Assembly: GCA_036897625.1 (NCBI GenBank)
Contig: JAYMTA010000665.1
Location: 1 to 25,451 of the forward strand
DNA: 25,451 bases
Origin: Pelargonium cotyledonis
Taxonomy: Eukaryota > Streptophyta > Magnoliopsida > Geraniales > Geraniaceae
Direction: 5' to 3'
Made by a program: the position numbers and the translations under genes. Positions 12,201 through 21,123 of this stretch are shown piece by piece. The notes beneath the pieces were generated by a model that did no database searches, was not told the origin of the DNA, and saw nothing but the letters and a program-made list of their open reading frames with translations. Position 1 is the stretch's first letter, and each line of letters starts with the position of its first letter.

Positions 12201-12548
12201 CTGGAATGTGGTGGCCGTGAGCCCCTTGATGGAGCTCCTGAGGTCATCGGTGATTCCGAATCTCTGCAAGTCCGCGTCCGACGGAGCCGATGAATCGGAA
12301 ATGGAGAGGGAAGAGGTGAGCTGGGGAGGGATGAGGTCGGAGAGGGACTTGATGTTGAGCTGATCGGCTTGTTTAATGGCGACGACTTTGATCTGATCGG
12401 CTCTCTTGGACGCCTCCGCCGCCAATTCCTTGGACTTCTTGGCGGTCTCGGCGACGATTTCGGCGATTTTGGTGGATGTGGTCACGGACTGGGTCTTCTT
12501 CGCTGCTTCCTCGGCCAATGACTTGGCTCTGTTCCACAGATCTTCCAT
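9276..12548 (-). CDS. BSD domain-containing protein
   Basis: Six minus-strand exons: 12548-12185, 12109-12009, 10855-10758, 10403-10195, 9487-9429, 9323-9276; 879 nt, 292 residues, all junctions GT-AG and in phase. Residues 1-75 are Ala/Lys/Glu-rich and probably helical (MEDLWNRAKSLAEEAAKK...). The BSD domain covers roughly 125-182: DLSEWQARHATLVLSTVK, then RLRYELCPRVMKERKFW with the hallmark Phe174-Trp175 and a nearby Tyr-Phe. The tail is acidic and Ser-rich (DLDSFLLGDLEDSDGG, EGSFDDDFDKIDNS), ending KASTS. The BSD fold is named for BTF2-like factors, synapse-associated proteins and DOS2-like proteins; the plant proteins of this size have no firmly known role, and none is claimed here. Intron 4 holds a MITE and intron 2 is long (1153 bp). 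Its place beside a BIM2-like and a prolyl oligopeptidase gene mirrors, from memory, the order around At1g69030. Confidence 0.9.
9622..10118. mobile_element. MITE (Mutator-like) in BSD intron 4
   Basis: A 497-bp element with long terminal inverted repeats and no coding capacity. The left end GGATTATTGTCACTAATGG matches the reverse complement of the right end, GGATTAATGCCAATAATGG. Arms extend to about 9726 on the left and back to about 9993 on the right, sharing CTCTCAAAAACCTGG and ATCGAAGAGATGTTG. It is flanked by a perfect 9-bp direct repeat ATTAAACTT (9613-9621 and 10119-10127). A 9-bp target duplication with long inverted repeats is typical of Mutator-like elements; that family call is inference. 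Confidence 0.88.
10856..12008. other. Long intron 2 of the BSD gene with repeat remnants
   Basis: AT-rich intron without exon-like sequence. Two segments are in inverted orientation: GCAAAAAATTAAGGATAAA near 11134 and, on the other strand, a near copy around 11800-11822 (TTTATCCTTAAATTTTGCAA). A third segment near 11545-11580 (CAGTTCTCATTTTTTCAAAA) resembles the flank of the first. This could be a degraded inverted-repeat transposon about 700 bp long, but no target duplication was found. Confidence 0.4.
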
Positions 12549-13639
12549 TATCGTCTCAGCTCAGAGCTCTCTCTCGCTGCTGTCGTTTTTGGTTTATGGC
12601 TCGTAGTCTTGTAATTATTGCAAAAGATTGATCAATACGACGTCGGACTTTGTCGGTGAAAAGAACTTGACATTGCTTGCGGAACCCACCCACAACATTA
12701 TAACGGGTCGGGTCGGGTCGGGTGTTAGCTCAAATATAATTTGATAGAATAATCAGCAATGTGATGACTTCCAATGATACATGAAAAATCATATGCTAAG
12801 TAGTCCACCAATGCGCAGTATATGTATCTTAATTGATTGTCACGTCTACAAATCGTACCTCAAAACACAAAGTCTTAGTTTATGATTTAGATATGCTACT
12901 GCACACCGTTTAGTACTTTCTCCCATGAAACGTCGAAATTTTCAAGATATTAAAAAGTGTCAATATCGAGGAACTTCTGCGTAACCTCATATTATGGGAG
13001 AGCATCAAAGTTTCTAAGGCGTCTTAGGGCTACCGCACAATTTGTAATCGATGTTGCACATTTCGTGGGCGTGCTCCCAACTTTCACCAATATATATTTT
13101 GATGTGGATACAACTTGTTGTAGATAAAGTACACGTTGTATGCATACTCTCAAAGTCATGTGGGACATTAAGAAGATGGTTACACATCATGAATCCTTCA
13201 CACTGCACAAGCATGTTGAAATATAATATAAAATCATAATTTGACTTAAGTTGATAATTTAGTTGGTATGCAGTTTGAAAAAAAAACCAGTTATTTTCTG
13301 ACTTTTGGCAACTACTTAATTCTTTTCGAGCGAATTTTTAAACGATTTTTTCGTGATGTGAAATGACATTCTAGAGGTACCAACACTTTTTTTTCCTTAT
13401 CCGTCATAACTGAGTATGCCTTTTGTGATATTCATCTCATGTTTTGTTACATGTAACTGTTGATCACTTTGCCTAACTATCTTGATCATACGGTAAGTGT
13501 TGTCTCTACCGCTAACATTATTATGATCATACAACATGTGACGATTCACATAATCAAATTTTGCAACCAAAAGGCCCCTCCCCATCATGGTCTCTGCAGT
13601 ACTGAAATCTATCTCCCATCTCGAGTTTAGTTTCAAGTT

Positions 13640-13760
13640 TTGGGTCCTCCTAGTTAGGGTTCATAGCTTCTCATGTTCTGTTTCATGTTTTAGTTTTCAT
13701 TAGCATACTCTTGGGTGCATTCTTTCAATAAATTACTTTTGATGGACGAAAAAAAAAATA
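13640..13760 (+). mobile_element. Possible retroposon 3' end with A-run
   Basis: Reads like a processed plus-strand transcript end: T-rich sequence, CAATAAATTAC at about 13726 as a poly(A) signal, then 24 bases later a run of A (13750-13759). No ORF of a LINE is recognisable upstream and no target duplication was identified, so the call is weak. Confidence 0.3.
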
Positions 13761-14174
13761 GAGTTACTTAACACTATCAAAAGTCATTAAATTAAAAAAA
13801 AAACATTCCTTTTTATATGAGTCGGTGCAAAACGCAAATAAAAAACTGAGATGTTAGAAGAAATCTACACACTACTGTGGTCAAACATTTAAGCTCCCAA
13901 TTAATTTACACTAATCAACCAGAGTTGTCTCCTCGATTAACACAGCCCAAGTTGATAACTACACATGATCAGTTTTAGCATAAAAAAACTAGCTTTATAC
14001 TCCAGTAATATAGTATAAAACAAACTCTAATTAATCGTTGATTTAATCAACTTATAACATGCATGTACGACATAAAATTTCAAACAAGAAGGAACAAATC
14101 AAAACCCATTTAATAAAATAATAATACAAAAAGAATTGTGTTGCTATAACTAGTGGAGTTGATAATTTGTATTT

Positions 14175-14251
14175 CAACACACTACACATAAGTATAATGA
14201 AAACTAAATGTGATTTAGTTCACTAATTTTATAATTGTGTTGTGTGTTGTG
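14175..14251. repeat. Imperfect palindrome (hairpin)
   Basis: The core AACTAAAT-GTG-ATTTAGTT (14202-14220) is a perfect 8-bp stem with a 3-base loop. The flanks continue the symmetry imperfectly, CAACACACTACAC on the left against GTGTTGTGTGTTGTG on the right, giving arms near 35 nt. It could be a small foldback element or a foldback RNA; nothing shows transcription. Confidence 0.5.
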
Positions 14252-15034
14252 TATCACGTATGTTAGTAATTGTAAACACATATGCACTATTAATTATTTG
14301 TGTTGTTATATTCACGTTCGGCCGAGTAGTGCCTACTTTGCCAAATAAAAACCTCCAATCAGAACTAGCCTAATGGTCTCCGAGCCAAAGTATGGTGGGT
14401 CCCACTCCCATCTAAGGCCTCATACCAACACGTCCAACATGTAAAATGAGAGGTTATAATAGTAAATTAATCAAAGCAACAAGATAGTCTCATTGATTTT
14501 GGTAACTTTGTAAAATATGTGATATTTAATCGTGTTGGGTTGTATCGTGTCTAGCATGTTGGAAAGTAATGTGTCGAATATGTTAAGTCTTGTAGTGTTT
14601 GTCACTAAACTATATATAACACACAGTCAATTAACTTGCAAATAAAGCACAAGAAGGATGTGTCACATTAATTCTTTTCATTCAGTTAAATGTATCGTGT
14701 TCGTGTTGTATTATATAACACGTGATGAACTTTCAGATCGGCATGAACATGACACACGAATAATCAGCTCTAGGATAAGATACAACATTAAAGAAAAGAG
14801 AGAAAAAAAAAATCTTGAAATAATACAAATTAATTTCTAAACAAAACTTGGGGTTTTGCTCAACAATGTCGGCCACAATACACTAACTAAAAAAGACACT
14901 TCCCGCATTTCCCTACTTACAGTAACATCACTTCTTGTTCCCAAAACTGTAGTATCTTAACAAAAAGTTAGTAGTAGTACAGTTTCTGTACTCTCTAAAA
15001 ACACTAAAAACAATTTTCATGGTTTTCGCATGTT

Positions 15035-16304
15035 TCATGGACTAAGTGGCACAGACTTGTTATGTATAGGTCGTCGTCTTCTTACGTGCGAATAATCCAT
15101 AGTAAAATATTGTGATGTGTCGGAACCTTCCACCCATTCTTGATGCGTCCCTTTCGTTCCACGCACCACATTTTGCTCCTTTTCGTGTGCTTTGCCTGAA
15201 AATGTCACACACATTCACTTATATTAATAATGGTTTGAGTATACTTTATTATAAGTTATTTGGTGTTTCTTGGAGAGGTCAAAAAGGGTCAACTTGGAGG
15301 TCTTGGCAGTCAAAGCATATATTTTTTAGGGTTTGAGAATTTGAAATAATTTAGTGGTTCAAGTAATAGAAAATAAAGAGAGAGTGATGAAATGATTTGA
15401 AATAATTCAAGCAAGTCCAAGGCGAAAAAATGACGCTCCAGAGTTTGAGGTACATGGTTTTGGAAAAGAAAAGCGGCTGTTGTGTGTAAACTTTGACATA
15501 TCTTTTCCGATTTGAACCAGAAATTCAATTCTTGTACAACGCTAGAAATGACCCTTGTGATAAGGGGATTGATGGGTAAGATATTGGACATCACATCATC
15601 TATAAAAAAAAATTTGAGAGCTTGTTACTCAAAAATCAAGAGAGTTTTTATGTTTTCAAGTTTCAAGCAGCTGATGACGGACACTGATCATGAACTTATC
15701 AAGAGCATTAAAGAGCAAAATAATCTTGAAATATGGTCTCTTCTAGACAGGAAAAAAGAGAGGAAGTGATTATTGAGTATATAGTAGAGATATGCAAGAG
15801 CAACAATTAAATTTCAAAGATGATCACACACCTGAAGTCAAGTCTTCTTGTTTTCGCTTGTTGTGGGCTGTGGAAGAATCTTGATCTTCATGCCCCTTAA
15901 CCTGATTTCAAGAAATCAAAATAAATAAATTGAGATACAAAAAAGAAATGTGTAACAAGAATGGTGAGAAACAAAGGAAATAGTGGTTCCTGAATGTTGG
16001 ATCTTGTGAGTCTTGTTATTACCTTAACTTCCTCAAAGAGCCTGAGCTTCCTAGGCAGTAGTGCAGGAGGAGAAAGCTGTTCAGGTTCACTACTTGCTGC
16101 TGATCATTATGCAAAAGGAACAAAACATCATGAGATTGATTCATAGGAAACACACACACACACACACACACACCCAAAACCAAGGAATGGCTAATTACCT
16201 TGTCCAAGTGATGATTGGTCCTTATGAGGTTGTAGAGAAGCACAAGGTGTCAGCAGTAATGAGAGGCAAATACAAAGCACAGTGATGGCTATAGTTAACT
16301 CCAT
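15035..16304 (-). CDS. Root meristem growth factor (RGF/GOLVEN/CLEL) peptide precursor
   Basis: Four minus-strand exons: 16304-16199, 16099-16023, 15901-15832, 15195-15035; 414 nt, 137 residues. Every junction is GT-AG and in phase. Residues 1-23 form a signal peptide with hydrophobic core (AITVLCICLSLLL) and a likely cleavage after CAS. A variable, charged propeptide follows, with RKLR-L at 52-56, resembling the RxLR sites at which the subtilase SBT6.1 is known to cut GOLVEN precursors. The conserved peptide DYSHVRRRRPIHN is at 118-130, followed by seven residues KSVPLSP. In the family the Asp-Tyr is sulfated by TPST and the secreted 13-mer is sensed by RGI/RGFR receptor kinases, maintaining PLETHORA levels in the root meristem or acting in gravitropism; this is by homology. 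The RRRRPIHN form resembles the RGF8-like subgroup. If intron 3 is retained, the frame stops at 15824 after 86-87 residues, without the peptide. Confidence 0.9.
15059..15097 (-). other. Mature RGF peptide region
   Basis: Thirteen codons for DYSHVRRRRPIHN. Asp-Tyr at the start marks tyrosine sulfation in this family, Pro at position 10 is a candidate for hydroxylation, and His-Asn ends the peptide as in known RGFs. Confidence 0.9.
16096..16101 (-). promoter_or_regulatory. Tandem NAGNAG acceptor of RGF exon 2
   Basis: Minus-strand CAGCAG ends intron 1. Either AG keeps the frame, so the precursor may contain one or two Ala residues at 36-37 (136 or 137 residues). Confidence 0.7.
16151..16173. 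repeat. (CA)n microsatellite in RGF intron 1
   Basis: About eleven CA units lie in the small intron between RGF exons 1 and 2. Confidence 0.95.
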
Positions 16305-16465
16305 TTTTGTTTACCAGAAGGAGAGCTTGAAAGAGAGAGGTTTAATTTTGGTTTGTGGGAATGGTTTTGGTTGGGAACTTAATTGGGTCTTATACAGAGA
16401 GAAAGGGACAGTTGTTGCTACACAAAGCACAAAACTCAGAGTTCCAAAACAAGTGCAGAGAAATC

Positions 16466-16475
16466 TATATTTATA
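16466..16475 (-). promoter_or_regulatory. TATA box of the RGF gene
   Basis: Minus-strand TATAAATATA, a near-perfect plant TATA box, lies 162 bp upstream of the RGF start codon. Transcription would start about 30 bp downstream, near 16440, leaving a 5' UTR of roughly 135 nt. Confidence 0.7.
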
Positions 16476-16657
16476 CTTGCTTTTTAGGAGGCTTCACACC
16501 ATTTGGGTTGATTTTGTCATGACATAGCAAATGTAGGTCCCTCAGTTTCTTGTTTTGATAAAACTATGTCTGCACTGCAGCACATATCTTTATGAAGCAT
16601 TTTATACTCTCAAAACCCAGTATCATAATATTACCTGAGCAAGAACCTAACAAGCAC

Positions 16658-16946
16658 CGGTGAGTACACGAGACTACCTTGATTTGAATCCGTGGCCTCA
16701 AAGAGTCAAAATCACAAGATAGCAACCCTACTGTTGCGCTAAGTCTCACCCTCTTGCGTTTACAATGCTTCTTTTTTATTTGAACCCCATGGTCCCATTG
16801 TCACAAGATAGCAACTTTATTGTTGCGTTGAGTCTCACCCTTGTGTTTATGAGAATATGAGACTATCTTTTAATTTGAATCTACGTTCTCAAAGTCACAA
16901 ATTAACAACTTTATTGTTGTGGCGAGTCTCACCCTCTTGTGTTTAC
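16658..16946 (-). mobile_element. Three tandem tRNA-like (SINE-type) modules
   Basis: Three head-to-tail units, read on the minus strand, about 16753-16658, 16843-16767 and 16936-16849. The phrase TCACAA recurs at 16712, 16801 and 16895. In the first unit GTGAGACTTAGCGCAACAGT resembles the pol III A box and GGATTCAAATC the B box (consensus GGTTCGANTC), with the spacing of tRNA-derived SINE heads. The units differ from one another and no A-tail or target duplication was found, so the array is old. Confidence 0.6.
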
Positions 16947-18327
16947 TTACATGGACAACTACAGAGAAAAATGTCACATGCTATACACTTTCTATCTCAA
17001 TTATCTATCCTATAGGGAGCTATTTTTTATTCAATTTCCACCCAATCATTTAGTTGGATAATATTCTTTCTGTTTCTTTAGCTTTATATGGATTTATTAA
17101 GTTTTTAAGAAAAAGAATTGGGTGCAAAGCTTCAAATTCCAATTGCCTCTAAGGAAACAACTTTTGGAGGGTATTTGACACATGTTTCCCAGTTTTGTGG
17201 TGGCGGCCTTTCTTGTAGAATAAAAATGAATATACCTTTCACAAGTTATTGAAAGTGCTCTACAAGATATAGTTTCTGTAGGATACTGAAGGAGACAGTA
17301 TCTTTCTTTGATGCCCATTTGGTTTCAGTTTGGTTCCCATGTTAACAAAAGTGTGCATGCTTTTAAGATGCAATTCCAGGCATTTTCGTGCCTGGAAGGC
17401 TGGAACTGTTTCTTATCATAGGTCAAAACAGAGGGTTAGGGTTCTTGATTTTGGCTCTGATGATGGAACCCATAAAAGACTAGAAAGTATAATGTATGCA
17501 CAAAACAGAAGGTTCGGGAACTGTGGTCAGTGGTCACTCAATGATGTAAGGAATATTTTTTACTTGGTCAAATGTCCACCTCGACAGCTGACCATTGTAG
17601 ACGGGTCCATCTCAACATGTGACCACCAACACCATGTCACCCCACCCATACTCTATTATGTATATAAAAGTCTCTTTAGCGAAGAAGAGGGAAAGTCATA
17701 TATGAAAAACGTTACTCTTTGATTTCTTTAAGTCTTTCTTATTCCGTTCCTGACTTGAACATTGAAAAGTCATAACTGAACACACTACGGCTTAGTGTTT
17801 TCTTTCCTACAAGTCATGGCCCTATCGGAAAATATCACTTTGACTTTGTGGTTCATCCAAAGACCTCTACAGTAACAGTTCCATTTCGGCCAAGGATTAC
17901 TAAAGGGACAGTGACCAAAGTATTGTAATTAGAAAGTCTAAGACTTCTTCCGAATAACCCCAAAATCATGATCTTCTAAAGACTCAGCTCACTCAAAACA
18001 CTATCAAGAAGCTTCTGAAGTGAATTTGTACCTCATCTTTTGAAGTTTGAAGTCACAATTCTTAGGGTTTAAGTGGTAAAGAGATAGCAAAAGTGTCTTC
18101 ATGCTTCAAACACAAACAAACAACCTTGCAAAAACATAACTTTTCGCACATATTGCAATAGTAAACCAACTAAACTTCATGAAAGAAAAGGGCAAGCAAA
18201 ATGGTTTCTCCATAAATTAGTAAAACACTAACACCAGTCATTTTTGGCTTTGACACAACACTATTGATCTGATCATAAATCATTCATGGGAAATTGCAGA
18301 TACGTTTCAGCAAATGAACGAAGTACC
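16947..18327. repeat. Intergenic region with dispersed repeat copy 1 (17560-17930)
   Basis: From about 17560 to 17930 the sequence aligns with 20180-20768 in the same orientation. The best block is ATCACTTTGACTTTGTGGT (17839 and 20684), with further matches in TATAAAAGTCTCT/GTAAAAGTCTCTC and AGCGAAGA. A 130-codon open frame across 17330-17722 seems to be chance, as it crosses the repeat and matches nothing known. A small hairpin, TTCCAGGCA-TTTTCG-TGCCTGGAA, is at 17374-17397 outside the repeat. The remainder shows no gene. Confidence 0.55.
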
Positions 18328-19335
18328 TTAATTGCTGCGAGTGAGGTTGTATCGCCACAACTGGAGGAGTTCATAGAAGAATATATTCCGGGCAATGCTC
18401 GAAGAGAAGTAGCATTCCTTTCCGTGTCCAATGACATAGCATACGCGAGGAGCACCATCTTGAGCAGGCTGAATTCCGAAGAGGTTAACATGGAAGACAC
18501 CACCAACGAGTCGACCCGGATCATCTGCGGTGGTGCCTTTTGGGAGGTCCGGTGGAGGAACAGCAGCAAGAGCATTGAGTGTAGCTTCATCATCAACAAA
18601 CCCAATAGTGAAGCTCATGTCCTCAAAAGGCTGGTCGCCATTTTCAGAGCAGACGAAACTCATTTTCACGAAATCTTCAGTCCGGTATAGATTCGGCGGA
18701 ACCGTACCGTAAAAGTTCCAAATTCCGGAATCGATCACTTCAGGGTTTATGGTTGGGAAGTAAGATCCATCCATGTTCCGAATATCGATCGGAGCAAGGC
18801 CGGTCTTGCAGGCACGCATTGCATCGGCGATGCGATGGTACCTTCCTCAAAAGAGCTCAGTTGCTTGATTCCGACCATAATTAGCCATCGTCGCGACACT
18901 AGTGGCGTAGAGAATGAGCGAATCCACTGGACCGAACATGACTCGGCAAGGCCCGATGGATCCGAGCGTTTCAGAGAGCCAGATCGGAAATTCCAGGTTC
19001 TCCGGCACAGGACAGCGAGTTTTCATCCTGGTGGCTACGGCACTGGGGTGATAAGCTTCGAGAACCTTCCTAAGTCGGTTGTAGGTTATAGCGAGTGAAA
19101 AGCCAACGAGAGCATCAATATCTTCGTCGATTGCACCAAAACAACCTCCATACTGGTTGCTCAAACGGACGTGGCTCTGGTAGACATATCGGAGGTTGGT
19201 TCGAATGTTGGCGGCGATGGCCTCGAGGTCGACGGTGAGGACTTTGGGCTCGCCGTAGTGTATGGCGGGGCCAATGTTGATACGACCATCGGCGATTAGG
19301 GCTTCGATAGGTTTGCTTCCCCCACCGTCAGCCAT
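18328..19335 (-). pseudogene. Intronless gene of unknown family, apparently broken; possible endogenous viral relic
   Basis: One long minus-strand frame of roughly 335 codons, beginning MADGGGSKPIEALIADGRIN and ending near WRYNLTRSN, with about one break. It is GC-richer than its surroundings and has no introns, unlike every other gene here. Composition looks like a globular, structural protein (VTVDLEAIAANIRTNLRYVY; RNMDGSYFPTINPEVIDSG) with no signal peptide or membrane segment. I do not recognise the family. The lack of introns, length and compact make-up would suit an RNA-virus coat or nucleocapsid-like gene captured by the plant, or a retrocopy; this is inference only. It sits between two copies of a dispersed repeat and next to a LINE tail, typical of insertion-rich DNA. 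The state of the frame suggests a relic of moderate age. Confidence 0.45.
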
Positions 19336-19681
19336 TGTGAGGTTTCTGTGTGTGAAAGAGAGAAAATGTCCGAGTAAGTGATGATCACTGCCGCAATTAT
19401 CCACCGGAAGCTTCAATTGTTGACGACGGCGACGGAGAAGAAGTGACGGCGGAGATACAGGTTTTAGGAAGAAGAAAGCATGAGAATCCAATTTTTTGGG
19501 CCGTTAAATAAAACTGAACTCATCCTTAGCCTATTGGGTGGATTGGCCCATGTCCACTTATTGAACTTTACTTGGACGTGACATTTTGGGTTCAAGTCGA
19601 GTTGTATCGGATTCATGTGTAAAACTAATTTGTCTCAAATGAACGTGGGTTCATGTGTTTTGTGGGTCAAAGAATATACGG

Positions 19682-20056
19682 GTTTTTTTTTTAGAATGCC
19701 ATCTAAGGGGGTGAGGAATTTAACCGGACTCCTACCTCTTTATTAGAAAGAATATAAAATGTACATAAAGGAAGTGGACATAGAGAGTCTTACCTTTTCG
19801 AAAATGCACTTATTACAAGACTAAAATAATACACCTACAAATAGAAACAAGCTACCCTACCGCAGGGCCAGCGACAAATAGTAGAGACACCGATCGCATC
19901 ATTTGGAACGATGCTATCAAGCTTTGGAGCATGGAGAAACGTGACAATAAAAAGATCCAACAGGGAGTAGTCGAAATTAGCCAACCAATCAATCGCCCGG
20001 TTAGTCTCCCGAAAGATATGCCAGATATGGGTAAGCCCCAAGAGAGAAGCACATTC
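19682..20056 (-). mobile_element. 5'-truncated LINE with RNase H-like end and A-tail
   Basis: On the minus strand the frame THIWHIFRETNRAIDWLANF followed about 30 residues later by DAIGVSTICRW matches the C-terminal RNase H-like (RVT_3) pattern of plant L1 LINE proteins (HI.RE.N..AD.LA ... D..GV). Downstream, the same strand has TCTAATAAAGAGG as a poly(A) signal and ends in a run of ten A (T run at 19683-19692 on the plus strand). Only the last few hundred bases of the element remain. A target duplication was not found. Confidence 0.7.
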
Positions 20057-20169
20057 ACGCCACTAGATCCCAACAAATCAAAATTTGTTTATGTCCATAT
20101 TTTGTTATCCAAATACACGCATTTTCGGACGAATTTTGAGTCCCCACGAATGTTTACTTTTATTGTACA

Positions 20170-20770
20170 ATCTAACATTTCAAAACTCATTCGACATTAA
20201 CTTAGCGGGCTATATTTTTCATGTTTTCACCTTTAAGTCTCTATCTAGCGAAGAGGAAGAAAAGTAAAAACAAATTAAGTAAAAATTGTTACTCCTTGAT
20301 TACTTCGACTCTTAATTACTCTATTTTAAACTTAATTGTTGTCATTATAGGGACACGTTATTCTTTAAGCTCTTACAAGTTCACACCACTAACCCTAGTT
20401 GACTATACCATTTATGTTGCCACATCCACACTTTATGTATGTAAAAGTCTCTCTTTAACGAAAAGAAAAAAAAAGTCTATATTATTACATTTTAACTATT
20501 CCTTAAATCATTACGAGTGCACACGACCAACCTAGTTGGTTATATTATTCATGTTGTCACCTTCACACCATATGCATTTTGGTTCGTCTTAAACTTAAAC
20601 CGTAGTCATTCTCAGGACACACTCAATCTTAGTAACTCCTTTCTTTTTCACAAGTTATGGTCATATGGAAGCTATCACTTTGACTTTGTGGTCTATCCGA
20701 GGACTTTCACAATTACTATTCCATATTTTGAGCATCAGTTCTTGAGTGAACATTGACCCAAGTATTGGAT
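20170..20770 (+). repeat. Dispersed repeat copy 2, with internal subrepeats
   Basis: Aligns with 17560-17930 in direct orientation. Inside it a phrase recurs three times: TAGCGGGCTATATTTTTCAT (about 20203), TAGTTGACTATACCATTTAT (about 20397) and TAGTTGGTTATATTATTCAT (about 20533), each leading into a T/C-rich stretch. Its short open frames are not conserved between copies, so no protein is called. Family unknown. Confidence 0.55.
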
Positions 20771-21123
20771 ACATATTGGAGGCACCATTACACACTTACT
20801 CTTCTTAAAAACCTTGTGCATGAGCAAATATGCTATTGCTGGACTCAAGTACAACCCTTTCAATTGTAAACCATCTGTTCTTAATGCAATAAGAAGATTC
20901 ACATAGCTAACTTTCATATCAATGAATTTGGATAATGAAGATGACAAGAAAAAAGCTTTCAAGCTATCACTCACAACTCAAATTTGCATGCAATGAGACC
21001 AAATCTCAAAAGCATGACTTGCACTACACTAACCCTACTGCACATTACACACAACCAGCCAGAGAATATAAAGATTTGATGTACGGTTATAGCTAAGATC
21101 ATCTATATATAGAACAGAAGCAT

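Larger units (their letters stand above)
12549..15034. other. AT-rich intergenic region
   Basis: This region lies upstream of the BSD gene and downstream of the RGF gene. Next to the BSD start, about 12549-12640 is probably its 5' UTR. A short run of GGGTC units (about 12705-12722) follows. I see no gene. A possible retroposon 3' end lies at 13640-13760 and a hairpin at 14175-14251, listed separately. Confidence 0.5.

Noticed and set aside
12705-12722. GGGTC tandem units as a telomere-like tract
   Set aside because: Only about three to four units and not the plant telomere motif TTTAGGG.
13397-13636. 79-codon minus-strand open frame
   Set aside because: No family resemblance and no splice partners; lies next to a possible retroposon tail.
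15824-15831. Ending the RGF gene at the early TGA as a three-exon, 86-residue secreted protein
   Set aside because: The donor TCAG|GTGTGT joins in phase to an exon carrying the diagnostic RGF peptide, which explains the family features far better.
17330-17722. 130-codon plus-strand open frame
   Set aside because: It crosses into a dispersed repeat, has no recognisable domain and the matching part is not open in the second copy.
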